Positions 12,471 to 25,165 of a stretch of DNA of 64,000 nucleotides are shown in pieces (within the stretch, counting starts at the first letter, position 1; each line of letters starts with the position of its first letter). The notes beneath the pieces were generated by a model that saw only the letters and a program-made list of their open reading frames with translations, was not told the origin of the DNA and did not search any database. This DNA comes from Phoenix dactylifera. Its lineage: Eukaryota > Streptophyta > Magnoliopsida > Arecales > Arecaceae. Made by a program: the position numbers and the translations under genes. The stretch spans positions 11,106,480 through 11,170,479 of the forward strand of contig NC_052404.1 in assembly GCF_009389715.1 (NCBI RefSeq), read 5' to 3'.

Positions 12471-12967
12471 GTTAAAATAATTTCTCTGAAGCAGACCTTA
12501 TGGCGCTGGTATTTTCATTTTGTAGGGCATTTTTGAATGAGTCTTTAATAGTCTGGATGAGCTTCATCTGTTTTAAAATGCTTAAAAAAAGAAATCACCC
12601 TTTTGGAATGAATTGCATGTTCTTGTTCAACAGGTGCAGATAAATATTTATATACTTAATGGAGTACTTTCCTGCTTCATGATAATGGTTAGAAATCTTT
12701 TACATCTTGCTACCCTGCTCCATCTGGGGAAATATAGTTTGACTCTTATAGCGTGCACATCCTTCTCTTAGCCCCTTGTTCTGGTTAAGAATTTGCTTCC
12801 ATCAATCCAGAATTAGCATCAACTAACCCAACCCTATTTAAAAACAATGTTTGCATTCCTTTTTATGCTCACGGGAATTCATATCTCTCTTGCTTCCTAA
12901 CATTTTCTGATAGGTTGGACAAGATTGCAGCAACAGCAAGAAGTCCCCTGAGCCTGGAAGCTGAAAG

Positions 12968-13099
12968 CCAGAATGGTTTAGTCTGCCACTGCAAGCCAAA
13001 CCTTTCTAGCTTTAACTCTATGATTAGGAGGGTCCAGAATGGTTTAGTCTGCCACTGCAAGCCAAATCTTTCTAGCTGTAACTCTGTGATTAGGAGGGT
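12968..13099 (+). repeat. 66-bp tandem duplication
   Basis: Copy 1 is 12968-13033 and copy 2 is 13034-13099. They differ at only a few positions, so the duplication is recent. The period is a multiple of three, and a short open frame (12915-13115) reads both copies (QNGLVCHCKPNLSS twice). I cannot show that this frame is translated. Confidence 0.9.
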
Positions 13100-13115
13100 A
13101 GCTGATGGACGCTGA

Positions 13116-14099
13116 GCGATTCAGATGGGAGCTACGAGAGCTGGGTCTTTGTAGGTGGGGGTGATGATTGGCCTTTCCGAATATGCTTTATTTATGGACA
13201 CAATGATGCCTTTTCCTGGTGAGGTACGAAGTTGAGAAAGGATATGCTGTAACGTCCCTTGATAAAGCATTTAAGAGAGATTGAGCTCAGGCCTCGTCCC
13301 TTCCAAAGAAAGCAGGACAATGCGTAAAGATGATACCAATTGTCTTTTCCTTTTATTTGCAGGCGGAAAGTGTAAAGCGATCTGTAAGGATGTAGAAAGA
13401 TTTCAGTGGGAGTGCAGTCTGATCGCAGGTGAAGCCTACAGTGGTTGTCTACAATTTTGCACAATCTTATTAAAAAGGATTGCTTCATTGTTGATACCTA
13501 CAAAGGATCTCGAGCATTAGCCTGCTGCGTACAAACTTACTATAAGCAGATCCGGACTTTGCCGTTGCTCTAGAGTAAAATAAGAGGCAAATCTCCTGGT
13601 AACTTTTTAGAATGCCTGATCTGTGTAGCGCCCTGCAAATGCTGTGGTTTCATTCTGACCTGTACCACCAACCCTGTAAAAAAAAATGAAGCTATTACTT
13701 GCTATCGTAAAAAAATGCTGGTTTCAAAACTTTTATACATGATCTTGCAAATCTTTATCCTTCAAAACAAATTTAGAAGAAACGACGATCACCAAAAAAA
13801 AAAGAGATCACAAAATTACTAATGTGAGTTAAACACTCCCACATGATGCAATCTCAATTTCCCTGCCACTTGTAATTGCAAACTAAATTGCAAGCTCATT
13901 GTCTTAGAAAAATTTAAAGAACCAGATAATCAATCCTCGTGGCTGCTTGCCCCACATAAATTTGAACTATAAATTACATTCCAACTTACAGAAAATTTAG
14001 GCTTGACTGGGTTAAACAATCAATTAACCCCATCCCTCATTACCACCACCAGCAGCCAAAAAAAAAAAGAAGAAAAGGAAAAGGATAAAACTGAGCACA
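13116..14099. other. No gene; probable 3'UTR and flank of coatomer zeta
   Basis: Bases just before 14100 would be the 3' untranslated region of the minus-strand coatomer zeta gene. No other protein-like frame is recognised. Confidence 0.5.
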
Positions 14100-17000
14100 T
14101 CATTTAAGAAGGGATCTTGCCAAATGTTCGCGAGCTGTGGCTAGGGCTTGAGATATAGTCTGCAGGCAAAAGATTAAGCCATGCTTCAGAAACGATAAAA
14201 ATGCAAGTACCCAATTTACGTTAAATAAACTTGGGCATAAAATAAATATCGCAAGCACCTGCTCAGACAGGGATCCAGCCCCCTCTAGACCGTGGCTTGC
14301 AACTTTTCCAGCAATAACACTAGCATCCGTCTCAAGAATGATTCTGCAAGGCAAACATAAACAAAATCTTTAGCATCACATCTTTCAACACAGCCAAAGA
14401 ACAAAATCTACTAGCATGCAAAGACATATATTAAAAGGTTCGGCTACGCTAAAAGTAATTTTCTGAGCAGTCATTTATGACCCCAACTTGTGCAGCCCGA
14501 TATCTTTTTCTGTAGTTCTCAATACCCAGAAGCATGTTCCTTCTAGCTTGCTGCTATAATTCTTTGTCAATGTCCTGAAGACACACCCGCCATTTCCCAG
14601 AATTTGCAGTGTGATCCTGACGAGGCTGTCTTTCTTTCCTTTTTTTGGTAGTGAGAGGTTCTTAGTCTTCAGGAGCAAGTACTTTCCAGCTTCTATCCAG
14701 AGAGAGAGAGAGTTACTTCCGGCTATAAGAATTTTTATAGCTGGTTGTTAAAAAACTAATACTACGATGGCATTCTCCTACTTTGATATAAGCTCAACCT
14801 AGCCAAGTAAGATTATTTTTACAGGTAGCGACATTCCTACTTGCTCAACAAGAAATGCTAAGAGAATAGCAGAAACAATAATAAATAATGGGCTTCATGG
14901 TTTAGCCTGGTATTGCAAAAAGGGAGCATGTCTGTACCCTCCATCAACAATTTCATCAAGGCAAAGAAGGATCAAATCCAGGTTTTCAAGTGCCATCCGT
15001 TTATCCACCTCATTCCTGGAAGAATGGGGAATGCAGTTAAGCTCTGTGCATAAGATGATTCAAATAAAAACAAGTCTGCAAATTATGCACCTAAAAGTCG
15101 TGATGAATAGGAAGGTGTGCTAATAATAAAACTGGCAAGACCTGAGAAGAAGGCCAACTGCATCAACAAATCCCTGAAGCACTGTGGCAATAATGAGTTC
15201 ATTCTCATCGTCTCCAGCAGTAACAAAAAAATGCAGATCTTGAACAAACTTGTACACAACGATATAATTGTCAAGCATTGCTATCTCTGCTGTAAATGAT
15301 AAAACTAGTTCATGAGCAGCACAGAAAAAGGTCCATATATCTTCTATATTAGATGACAAAAAATAGTAAGACAATCAAATCACATATCAAAGTTGATTAA
15401 GATGGCACAGAAATGAAATATAACACAAGAAAGAAGACAATTTGTCGTCCAGCACTACGCCTATCTCAATGGGGCAAATTCTCCCATCTACCAGATTGGG
15501 GAGAAAGAATGTAAGCCACTAAGATTATGCCATAATCCTATATATTTTTCACTCAAAAACAAATCTCATAATTTGCATCTCTCTGCCAACCTGCTTCTTG
15601 CTTTGGATGGAAATCGGCATCTCTCACCCATAAAGTTGAGCAAGGGGGGAGAGGATGGGGGTGGCTGTATAGTTGTTGCAGGCAGACTGCACTCCCCAAT
15701 TGCATTGAGGGCCAAGGCAAGCAGATTCTGAAACATCAAAAAATAAAAATGCATGCACTAATACATGAGATGCCGTGTAAACACCAGTATTTTGAAACCT
15801 GTCCTATTCCCAAACCATGCTAAGGTGGGACAGAGTAGCTGGGGAGGCATTAAAAATGCATGCAAATATGCATGAGATATCTTGCAACAAACACATTATA
15901 GACCAGGAGGGTTTAAAATAATTCGGGAAGATTCTGAAAAGGATAAATGCACTAATGGTATGGCAGAAATTTGGAAAAACATGAACTTCTGTCCTTGATA
16001 ATCTATACCATGCCCACAAAATCTAGCTAATATTGAGGAGCACAATCATAAAGTATTATAATCAAAGGAAACCACTTTCTAGACATGTTCTGTGAGAGAA
16101 GTTTCATAATATGCAGAGATGCCTAGCTAGTTGACTCCTTTTCTAGTTAATTATATACCTCATGGATATTTTTGAACATTCATCAGTATCATAGACCAAT
16201 GGACATCAATTGTGATAGAATATTCTCTTCTACAAAAGCCTGCCTATCCCTTGCCCAAAATTCCCTTTTAAGCTAAGATTACATACACATATCACGAGCA
16301 TTCTAATGGGTAAAATATAGCATGCAAACAAGATTAAAGAAATATAATAGTGCGAGGTTTTCATAAGAGTTCCATATGTTTAGCCAAAAAAATCATTGAA
16401 TTTGTCAAGCAAGTAATTATTTTACCCTTCACTTGCAAGATAATGCAAAAGGTCAGAAATTCTAGCATGCAAGCACAAACCATGTAAGCTGTCAACAGAT
16501 GCATGTAAGTGTGTGTGCGTGCGTATGCATATATGTAGATGTATATGTATGTATTTATGGACGCATGCCAAAAGAAAAAAAATCATGAATGAAAACTGAA
16601 AATTGAGATTGCATTAATGTCACCTTCAGATCGAGCATTTGTCTTCATTGTTTTAGTAAATACAGATTTCTCATTTGCCAATTTTGCAGCAAGCGTTGGC
16701 CAGTCATCTGTATAATATTTTACAGCTACTCGTTTCCCCTCGGAGTCAAGAAGAAGAATGTTTTTGATTGATGGACAAGCCTCCTGCAAACATAAAAATG
16801 ATTTATAAAATTAAGTATTCACCATGAAGAAAAGAAGTTGCTGAAGATTTTATAATTGTGAATATATCTTGGTGTATCATCAATTACTACCATAACCATT
16901 CAAAATTTTCTGCTATTTCGATTTCCCCTAGATGAAAGAACATTTATTAATTTGGTAGACTTTGTGAGTCATCTTTTGCTGTTCTTTGCTAAATGGAGCC

Positions 17001-17596
17001 ATATTCATGAACCAACACATGATCTATAGCAGCATGCGAAGGGCAAAGCTTTACAAAGTACAAGAAGGGCTAATTTTAGAGGGGAGAAGAAAAAAACAAA
17101 AGGTACATTCAGAATACAAATAAAGATGTTTATGGTTGAGCAAGAATTTGTATATGAACAACTAATGGAGAATAAGTAATTCCTAGGGGACACCTTGAGA
17201 ATTAAGCTTTAAGATATTATCTTTCAGCACTCCTTGTGGATGCAAGGGAGGGTGACTGTAGATGGCCTGACGACTTTGGTTGTGTCTACAAAATCATGGG
17301 CCTTGATAAGGAGGAGGGCTCAAATCCAAATTAAAGTACAAGAAAATGAAATTGGAGTCTGAAGAAACTTTAATGGAAGCCGCAAGAAGATATTTGTTGA
17401 TGCTTTCAAATTTATAGGAAGTCCTTCAATCATGAGCCTGGAAGGTTCTAGAAAGAATGGGAAGCCCAAGAAAAGTTGGTAGAAAGGAGTGAGTAGGGAC
17501 TTCTAGGCTTCAACTTGAAGTGGAATCAATTACAAAGCAGGACAGATTAAGGCAACCCAAGCTGATAAAATAAGGCTTGTCACTACAAACATATTA

Positions 17597-17665
<69 letters not shown>

Positions 17666-20600
17666 CACAAAACCAAAACTCATCTTTAATATGAACCTAA
17701 CAGATTTACTTCCATAATTATATGTTAGAACTTAAACATGTAGTGCAAGCAAAATTCCCACATAAAACTAGAAGATTTTAGATTTGATATTTGAACAATG
17801 AATACTTAAAGTCATTCTTTCCCCTTTCTTCCAGCAAGGCCCTTGGTTTATATGCCAACATATAATTGTATGATAAACCTTACAAGAGTGGAATCGACAA
17901 TTTTTTGACTATCATCAGATCTCACCATTTTTTTGTCAATTTCTACAATTGTTTATGTTGTGCAATGATGAATTTGAGGTAAATTCTTACCCAAATCCTG
18001 GAAAATCAATTTCGAACCATCTGATTAGGTCTTGTGCTTTTGTTTAGATTTTTTAAAACAAATTAACATACAGTTGACTTAATATGGAAAAGATATCATA
18101 ATGAAGGAATGATACTTTAATCCGTGACTGGATAAGGTAGCAACACAATATCCAATATTCATCAAAAGAATCTATACCCTGAACCACCACCACCACCACC
18201 CCCACCACCACCCAAAAAAAAAATGAAACAGACACAGATACCCCACCACCACCCAAACAAAAAAAGAAAAGAAATGAAGTGATCACTAAACTCTTTGCTA
18301 CTGCCATGTGCTGCCACCACCATATCCAAAATGTAAAAGCTAAAACAACAGCTCAACATGGTAGAGGATATGAATCTCAATGATCATCCAAAAGCGATCA
18401 GGTTTCTTCCTATAAATTCCATTTCCCTTCCTCGTTATAAAGAGAAAGTCATTTGGCATACCTGCATGGATTAGATGTCCAGATAAACCCCCCGACCTAA
18501 TCTTCTTTCGCATCCAGAAGAGAGGCAGTGGGCTATCCGAGAGAGTGGTTCAGGTGACTACCGGAGTCATTGATTAAGCAGGTCAGATGGGCTTAGTAGG
18601 GCTCGAACCCCCTTTTTCTTCGCTCTTCCGGAACCGGTACAGAAATTGGTGCTTTTTCTACTTTGTTTACCTTAGTGACTGGGGGGTTTCGGGGAAAGCC
18701 TATGTGGGGTACCTTTCGGGTGTGGGATGCTCGTTTAACTTCTGTATTCATCTTGTTCCTTATTTACCTGGGTGCACTGCGTTTTCACTTTGTAATGAGA
18801 GTTAATTGAGTGAAAATGACATCCACAATCTTATGATTCATGATTTGCCAAGATCACACTTCCAAATTATAGAATTGTAAATTTGGGATCAAAGAGACGA
18901 GATTTAACATACAATCATCTGATATCTTGTAGGTTAAACTGTAACTTTCTTCATCAATCATCCAATATGACCATAGGTTTGCCCTACTTGTTTTAATCAA
19001 CTTGAAAACTATATACCATGGCCTCTTTCAATCTTTATTGCATGTTGAATTTTAAGTATTAAGAAGAAAACATGAAAGCTTGATGTAAAGTCCCTATTGC
19101 TGACTCACAGCCAAGACAACAATTTAAAACAATTAAGAACTGATGACTACATAATGAATCTGTAAGTAAATGTGGTACTAATATCAATTATACGATATAT
19201 CACTTTGTTATCCTAGATGGTAATGCAAATCATGTATGGAGATTTAAAGCCAGCTAACATGAAATTACAATCATATTGTAAAAAGAGAACTTTTTGGAAG
19301 GATATTTCATATGTATAAGCAAAAATATTGTCATGCCCCAAATCCGAAACATGACATGGCCGTGTTACCGTGAGATGTTGCCCACAATAACACAAAGCCC
19401 ACAAAAGAAAATCTGTATAAAAAATTATATAATAATAAAAGTGGTCCAAAATTTTTCTCTATTTATTAATTGACAAAGTACGGGTACACGACATCTAAAT
19501 TTAGCACTTAAATATTCAAGCTACATAACCCATAATTTCATAGTTATAAACTAAATTTATTATTGGCTTGCTACTATGCATGGAGCTTATTATCTCGACC
19601 TCCACTTGGTTTGTCCCTTCCCGCTTCCCTCTATTTATTAATTGACAAAGTGCAGGTACAAAGCATCTAAATTCAGCATTTAAATATTCAAGCTACATAA
19701 CCCATAATTTCATATTTATAGACTAAATTTATTATTGGCTTGCTACTATGCTTGGAGCTTATTATCTTGACCTCCACTTGGTTTGTCCCTTCCCACACCT
19801 AGCAACCTTATTTGTCTGAAAAGAACACAGAAAAAAGTGAGGTTCATAGCTCAGTAATAACCATGCACTATCTTACTAGATCAAACATAATTTTTACATT
19901 ATTTAATGCATCATTAGAAAATAACTTTTATTACAAATCAAGCATTTCATAGACAACAATCTATGACATGAAAATCCGATCATGCATCCATAAATCATGC
20001 AGATTCATAAATAGAGTTCCAAGTAGGTAACTTAAATATAGTCCTAATTCATTAAACCATTTTGCCATGTAATTAGAGCATTTCATAATAACCACATAAT
20101 AAACATGTCAAAAAACCAAACATGCTACTGCATACACAAATTCCATAAATAGTCGTATCGTTCCATAAATATAATCCTCTCAAACTAGATGTTAAGGTCA
20201 CCTTATACCGGCGACAGAATCGTAATCAATTGGATATCATAGTTTGCCAACTCTTATACCGATGGCGAGGCCATATGCCAACTATTATACCCATTAGCAG
20301 GGTCGTACGCCAACTATTATACCCGCTAGCGAGAATCGTATGCCAACTATTATACTCGCTAGCGAGGGCCGTATATAGCTATCTGAGAGTATGTAATCTT
20401 ATTTCTTAAATCACTTTTTTTAAATATATTTTTTTAAAATCATACATGAATAAAGATACTAAATGGCTTTATAGAGTTCGTAATCTAAAAATAATTTTTA
20501 ATAATAAAACTATCATGAAATTATTTACGGTAAATCAACTAGTTTCATAAAAGTTCATAATTCATAATTAGACCCTATATATATCACCTTTGTAGGAAAA

Positions 20601-23600
20601 TATACTTTTTCATAATTTGAAAAGCATTCACACATAAGTATCCATTAGACAATGCTATAAAAACATGAATCATTTCACAATCATATACTTAATCCTAATT
20701 TTTAAGAAAATGTAAAGCCAATCATATTAGTATAATTTATATTTTCATACTTTATATAAATTAAAATCAACCAATAATTCAAAAATTAGTAAAGCCTGTG
20801 CTAGGGTCACTTACCTCTGTTCGTCCAAAGATCACTAGGTTTAGATGGGTAAAACGACCACACCTATCCAAAACTATTTAAGAAGATAAGGTAATTTATA
20901 TTCAACTATTTAAAAATCTAAATATAAAATAAAAAGCTCCAGGGGATCGAAATGGACTTGATCTGACTTCATACCTAAATCGAGAAAGAGAGGTGAGAAA
21001 GACCGGTCCAAACGGTCGCAATGGAGTCGATCTAGGGCCCTATATAGGGATCCGCCCAAGGGTGCACAGAGGAGGAGAGAAGTAGATGTTGGAATCCAAT
21101 ATTTTATTTTATTTTATCTATTTATTATTTTCTATTTTCTCTCCTCTCTTTTTTCTCCTCTTTCTTTTTTTTCTTTCTTCTTTCTCTCTCTCTTTTTCCT
21201 TTTTTTCTTTGTTCTATCCCTTTGTTTGGCAAAACAGGGGGCATGAGCCTGCCCCTCACCAGAACAAGGGAAGAAGGAGAAGGCACGATGGCCCAGCGGT
21301 GATCGTGCTCGGTGACGACACTGGTCGCGGAAGCCAGGCAATGGAGAAATAACCGCCCATAGGGGTCGCAAGGCCATTGAAGAGAAGGACGAGGGAGAGG
21401 AGGATGAGAGAGGGGGTCGAGGCTATTACCTTGCTCTGGTGAGGCGGCGACTGTGAATCCGGCGGAGATGGGGCACAGAGAGCTTGAAGCGGCAAAAAGA
21501 AAAAAAGATAGAGATGGAAGAAGAGTAAAAGAGAGAGAGAGAGAGATCAACGGAAAAAATTGTTTATGTTGGTCATGGGAGTTAGGGGAAGGGAAGAAAT
21601 AGAGGGAGGAGACCGTCGATTTCACGATCTCCTCTTGCTCACCTTCCCAAAACGGCGATGGGTTGACTACCGGATCTCTTTTTGTGGGCATTGTGTTATT
21701 GTGGGCAACATCCCAAGTAGCACAGCCATCTCATGTTCTGGAATTGGGTTATGACACTTAATGATATCAGAGCATAGGTTTGATCATCGGTAGAACTTAA
21801 AGCTTGGTAAGAAGAAGATAAGTCTTGTCTAGTTAGATCATGTTTGGTTAAAATAAAGAATAGATAAATTTCCGCTTGTCCTCCCACCTTTTCACCAACT
21901 ATAAAGATGTATTGGAAAGGGCTTTGAAGGTTGAAGCGGACTTGAAGAGATTCGAACAAGAGAGGGGTGACAGAAAGAGGCTTAAACCAACAGAAACCCA
22001 AATTAACTAGCAGAAAGACTCAGAGAACAACTCTAAGAAGAAGAATACCGAAACTTGCCGGTATTGCGGCAAGAATCATGATGGGCCTCATCTTAAGAAG
22101 CTTTGAGCATGCTATCAGTGCGGCAAGGTGGGACATCTAATGCAAGATTGTCTTAAAAAGAAGAAGGATACCGGTGCAAGCAACTAAGTAGCGACATGTA
22201 CAATTCTAATAAACCCAGTAGATGCTCATGAGTCTTTTTTTTGATTCTTCTAAGTCCTTTGTATCTTCCAAGTTGGCTAGATCTTTAAACTGTTTATCTG
22301 GGAGATAGAATAGGCCACTGTGTTACCACTCCTCTTAAGAAAGTAATTCTTGCTGATGTTGTGTTTAAGAACTGCAAATTTCGAGGATAATTTTTTTTTA
22401 AGAATGGGAGAATGTGATAATCTAGGTATTTTTTGGCTGGGTGATCTGGTAGCAGCGTGAGAAAAAAAAAGAGGAAAGAACTCACCTCCCTTTTATTTCC
22501 ATTGCTCCTCTTTGCTGACAGACAATCCATCATCATTTTGGAAAGGTGAGGGAGAGGAGATAGCGAAATCGCCGGTCTCCTCCCTCTATTTCTTCCCTTC
22601 CCCTAACTCCCATGACCACCATGAACAATTTCTTCCCTTGATCTCCCTCTCTCTTCTCCTCTTCTTGCATCTCTATCTTTCTTTGTTTTCACAGCTTCGA
22701 GCTCGTCGTGCCCCATCTCCGCTAGATTCATGGTCTTGCCTCATCGAAGCAAGGTAATAGCCCCAATCTCCTCCCTCATCCTCCTCTCCTTCATCCTCTT
22801 CTCCGGCCTCGCCACCCCTATGGGCGGCCATTTCTCCATTGTCGGGCTCTCAAGACTGGCGCCCTCACCAGGTAAGACCACTGTCGAGCCATCGTGCCTT
22901 CTCCCTCTTCCCTTGTTCTAGTGAAGGGTGGGCCCACGCCCCCCTATTTTGCCTCAGAGAGAGAAGAAAGAAAAAAAACGGAGAGAGAGAGAGAGAAAGA
23001 AGAAAGGAAAAAAAGGAAAAGGAAGAAAAAGAAGAAAGAGAAAAGATTAAAAAATAAATAGATATAAAATAAAATAATGGATCCCATCATCTACTTGTCC
23101 CCTCCTCTGCGTACCCTTGGGTGGACCCCTATACAGGATCTTAGATCGACTCCATTATGACCGCTTGGATCAATCTTTCCCACCTCTTTTCCCCGACTTG
23201 AGTATGAAGTCAAATCAAGTCCAATTCGGTCCTTTAGAGCTTCTTATTTTATATTTAGATTTTTAAATAGTTGAATGTAAATTACTTTATCTTCTTAAAT
23301 GGTTTTGGATAGGTGTAGCTGTTTTACCCATCTAAATCTAGTGATTTGTAAGGATACATATGTTTAGTCCTGCATCGACTATGCACTGGGTAGACCTTGA
23401 ATACTTATACAACGTCAAAGAACCCAAATAATGCTTTTTGGCTAGCCTTTTTTGATGAGATCTTGGATTGTTACAAATGGTATCTAAGCAGACCCAGCCC
23501 AAGACCTATGTAAACCAAGGGATACTGAAGCACGAGCCCATTAGAGTTGACCATTGGCCGATTGTGGTGCTTGTGATTGGATTTGAATAGATATGAACCC

Positions 23601-24986
23601 TTAGTCTAGTAAGAACGCAAGCGCTTAAATGGGGGAAGTATGTAGGGATCCGTGCATGCATGAGTTTAGTCCCACATCGGCTATGCACTAAGTAAATCTT
23701 GGGTATTTATACATGACCAAATAACCCCAAAAATATCTTCCGACTAGCCTTTTTGGATGAGGTCTTGTGTTGTTACAAATATGGCACCAAAATATTGCCG
23801 AACTCCATAACATTAGAAAAATGTGTGGAACTCAAATTATCACAATGTGCGTGGATTGAGAATAGGTGAAGACCAAATTTACAACAAAACTCATATATTT
23901 TGAAGCAATTAATGCTACAGCAACCTGCATGTTACCTTATGGATAGACAGACTTGTACTTCTTGCCTGAACTGATGCTATATACCATTAACATTTCAAAG
24001 ATAACCTCCATTAATCAATAAATTGGCTAATGAACTATCATTAAAGTTATCACAAGGGAAAGAAGTTAACATTACAAGAGGTTTTCTTGAATTAACATCC
24101 AGCAATGACGGGTATATGTTTCTAGAGGCACCAATTCAGTGGTTGCTCCCAGAGGCACACTTTCCCGTGAATGCACAATCAGCAAGATACACAAATTCCT
24201 AAAGAAGTGATAATGTGGTCAGTCGCCATATTAATATCTTCTCAGCCTAATTAGTACCTTTGTAATATTAGCATGTATCTCTTCTTGATCTGGGTTTGAT
24301 TTATATGTACAAAACAATCAGCCTAATTAGGGTATCCAGCTCCTCCAAGTACTTATCTTCATCACCATGAAGAAGAGCTTGAAAGATGAACGCACTGACA
24401 ACTTGAGATCCAAACAGATAAGAAAATCAAATCTGAAACATCAAAGCTCTCAGGAGTTATATGTTTTCTTTTATTCCACGAACGAGAGGAATTATGCCAA
24501 GAATGATAAGATATGGTATTTATCCAGTAGGCTCTTTAAGACATTTCAAGATCCAAAAAGATAAGAAATCTGAAAACCACAGATCTTATAAAACTCCTAG
24601 TTCTTGATCTTGTTCCATTGTATCGTCCAATGACGAGACTAGTCAGATATTCCATATACTCCGATTAGCGATCTTTCCCGATCTCCCTAAAAGCGACTTA
24701 TTTTCGTCCCAAAACACCAAAGATGTTAAGGTTTACGCGTTCTTTTGATACCAAGAACGAGAGAAAACAGCCAAGAATCCCCAGATCTGGAGTTCCTCCA
24801 ATGATTTCACTAATAATGTTAAAGATCTAAACAGAAAAAGATGTAGAAACTTATAGATCTTATAAAACCTTAAATTCATAGAATTCAAGATCATGTACAT
24901 AAATCGGATGGGAGAAATTTATCTACGTATGAGATCCGGATCAGATCAAAGAACGAAAAAAAGAAAGAACTCGAATAAGTTACCAT
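14100..24986 (-). CDS. Coatomer subunit zeta (COPI coat), 177 aa, six coding exons
   Basis: Zeta-COP is the small subunit of the COPI coat that drives Golgi-to-ER and intra-Golgi vesicle budding; it pairs with gamma-COP and has the longin-type fold of adaptor small chains. Coding exons in transcript order: 24984-24986 (ATG only), 16624-16783, 15142-15289, 14938-15015, 14259-14343 and 14100-14159. All introns are GT-AG and phases agree, giving 534 nt including the stop. The protein reads [20 protein letters not shown] at the start, then [31 protein letters not shown] and finally [19 protein letters not shown]. These are hallmark plant zeta-COP blocks, and 177 residues is the family length. The first intron is about 8.2 kb and holds LTR-type fossils. 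The ATG-only exon is inferred from a 5'UTR-like stretch with a perfect phase-0 donor (ATG|GTAACT); the other five exons are very secure. Confidence 0.93.
17601..17663. repeat. (AT)n microsatellite in coatomer zeta intron 1
   Basis: A pure TA dinucleotide array of about 60 bp inside the first intron. Confidence 0.95.
18181..18260. repeat. (CCA)n low-complexity stretch
   Basis: CCACC-rich repeats in the first intron of coatomer zeta. They produce glycine- or valine-rich open frames on the other strand with no biological meaning. Confidence 0.8.
19457..19800 (+). repeat. 172-bp tandem duplication inside the LTR
   Basis: Two units, 19457-19628 and 19629-19800, nearly identical (both start CTCTATTTATTAATTGACAA and end near TTTGTCCCTTCCC). 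This is an internal duplication within the long terminal repeat. Confidence 0.9.
20250..20375 (+). repeat. Minisatellite, about 32-33 bp unit, four copies
   Basis: Four imperfect units starting GCCAACTATTATACC and continuing with a GCTAGCGAG-like core. It lies within the long terminal repeat of the LTR fossil. Confidence 0.88.
23347..23777 (+). mobile_element. TRIM (terminal-repeat retrotransposon in miniature), no coding region
   Basis: Left repeat 23347-23475 and right repeat 23641-23777, both TGTA...TTACA. They share TTAGTCC-CATCG-CTATGCACT and GACTAGCCTTTTTGGATGAG-like blocks. Between them lie a primer-binding site (AATGGTATCTAAGC, about 23477) resembling initiator tRNA-Met, some 150 bp of non-coding spacer, and a purine tract (AAATGGGGGAAG) just before the right repeat. 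The layout is that of a complete TRIM, which never codes for proteins. The repeats are clearly diverged, so the insertion is old. It abuts the end of the inverted LTR upstream. Confidence 0.82.
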
Positions 24987-25165
24987 ATCAAGAAGATCGA
25001 AGTGGAGAGAGCGACCGGATTCGAACACCAACCAGGGAGCGAGAGCGAGATGCCTCCTATGCACCAGAGCTCTAGAGAGTCGAAAAGAAAACAGAGGAAG
25101 CTGGGGAGAGAATGGAAGCTACCGGGGAGGACCCATGGAGGCTAACATATTCCGTGTATATATCA
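24987..25165 (-). promoter_or_regulatory. Promoter and 5'UTR of coatomer zeta
   Basis: On the minus strand a TATA-like GATATATAC (about 25155-25163) stands roughly 170 bp before the ATG. The stretch between is a C/T-rich leader (ctctgttttcttttcgactc, then ctcgctctcgctccctgg). This layout supports placing the first exon here rather than closer to exon 2. Confidence 0.6.

Larger units (their letters stand above)
19332..23346 (+). mobile_element. Broken LTR retrotransposon (Ty3/gypsy-like) with terminal repeats in opposite orientation
   Basis: Fossil element inside intron 1 of coatomer zeta. The left terminal repeat is about 2.4 kb (TGTCATGCCC... at 19332 to ...TTATGACA near 21755). It is followed by a primer-binding site resembling initiator tRNA-Met (TGATATCAGAGC, about 21763). 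A short internal region holds a gag remnant with two CCHC zinc knuckles (about 22055-22160). From about 22500 to 23346 the sequence is the reverse complement of left-repeat positions roughly 20830-21690, so the second terminal repeat is partial and inverted, and it ends exactly where a TRIM element begins. Most of the coding region is absent; there are several breaks. The copies differ noticeably, so it is old. Family by zinc knuckles and primer site only. Confidence 0.75.

Noticed and set aside
18462-18467. ATG CAG|GTATGCC on the minus strand as first coding exon of coatomer zeta
   Set aside because: The phase would fit, but the surrounding sequence looks like a repeat and has no promoter or leader character. 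The site at 24984 has a TATA box, a C/T-rich leader and gives the exact family length.
18590-18612. tRNA-like B box (GGTTCGAGCCC on the minus strand)
   Set aside because: No A box or cloverleaf at the right distance. It may be a SINE scrap, but this is not supportable.
21086-21691. Long open frames on both strands of the TCTTT/GAAAG-rich region
   Set aside because: Low-complexity purine/pyrimidine sequence within a long terminal repeat; no recognisable protein.
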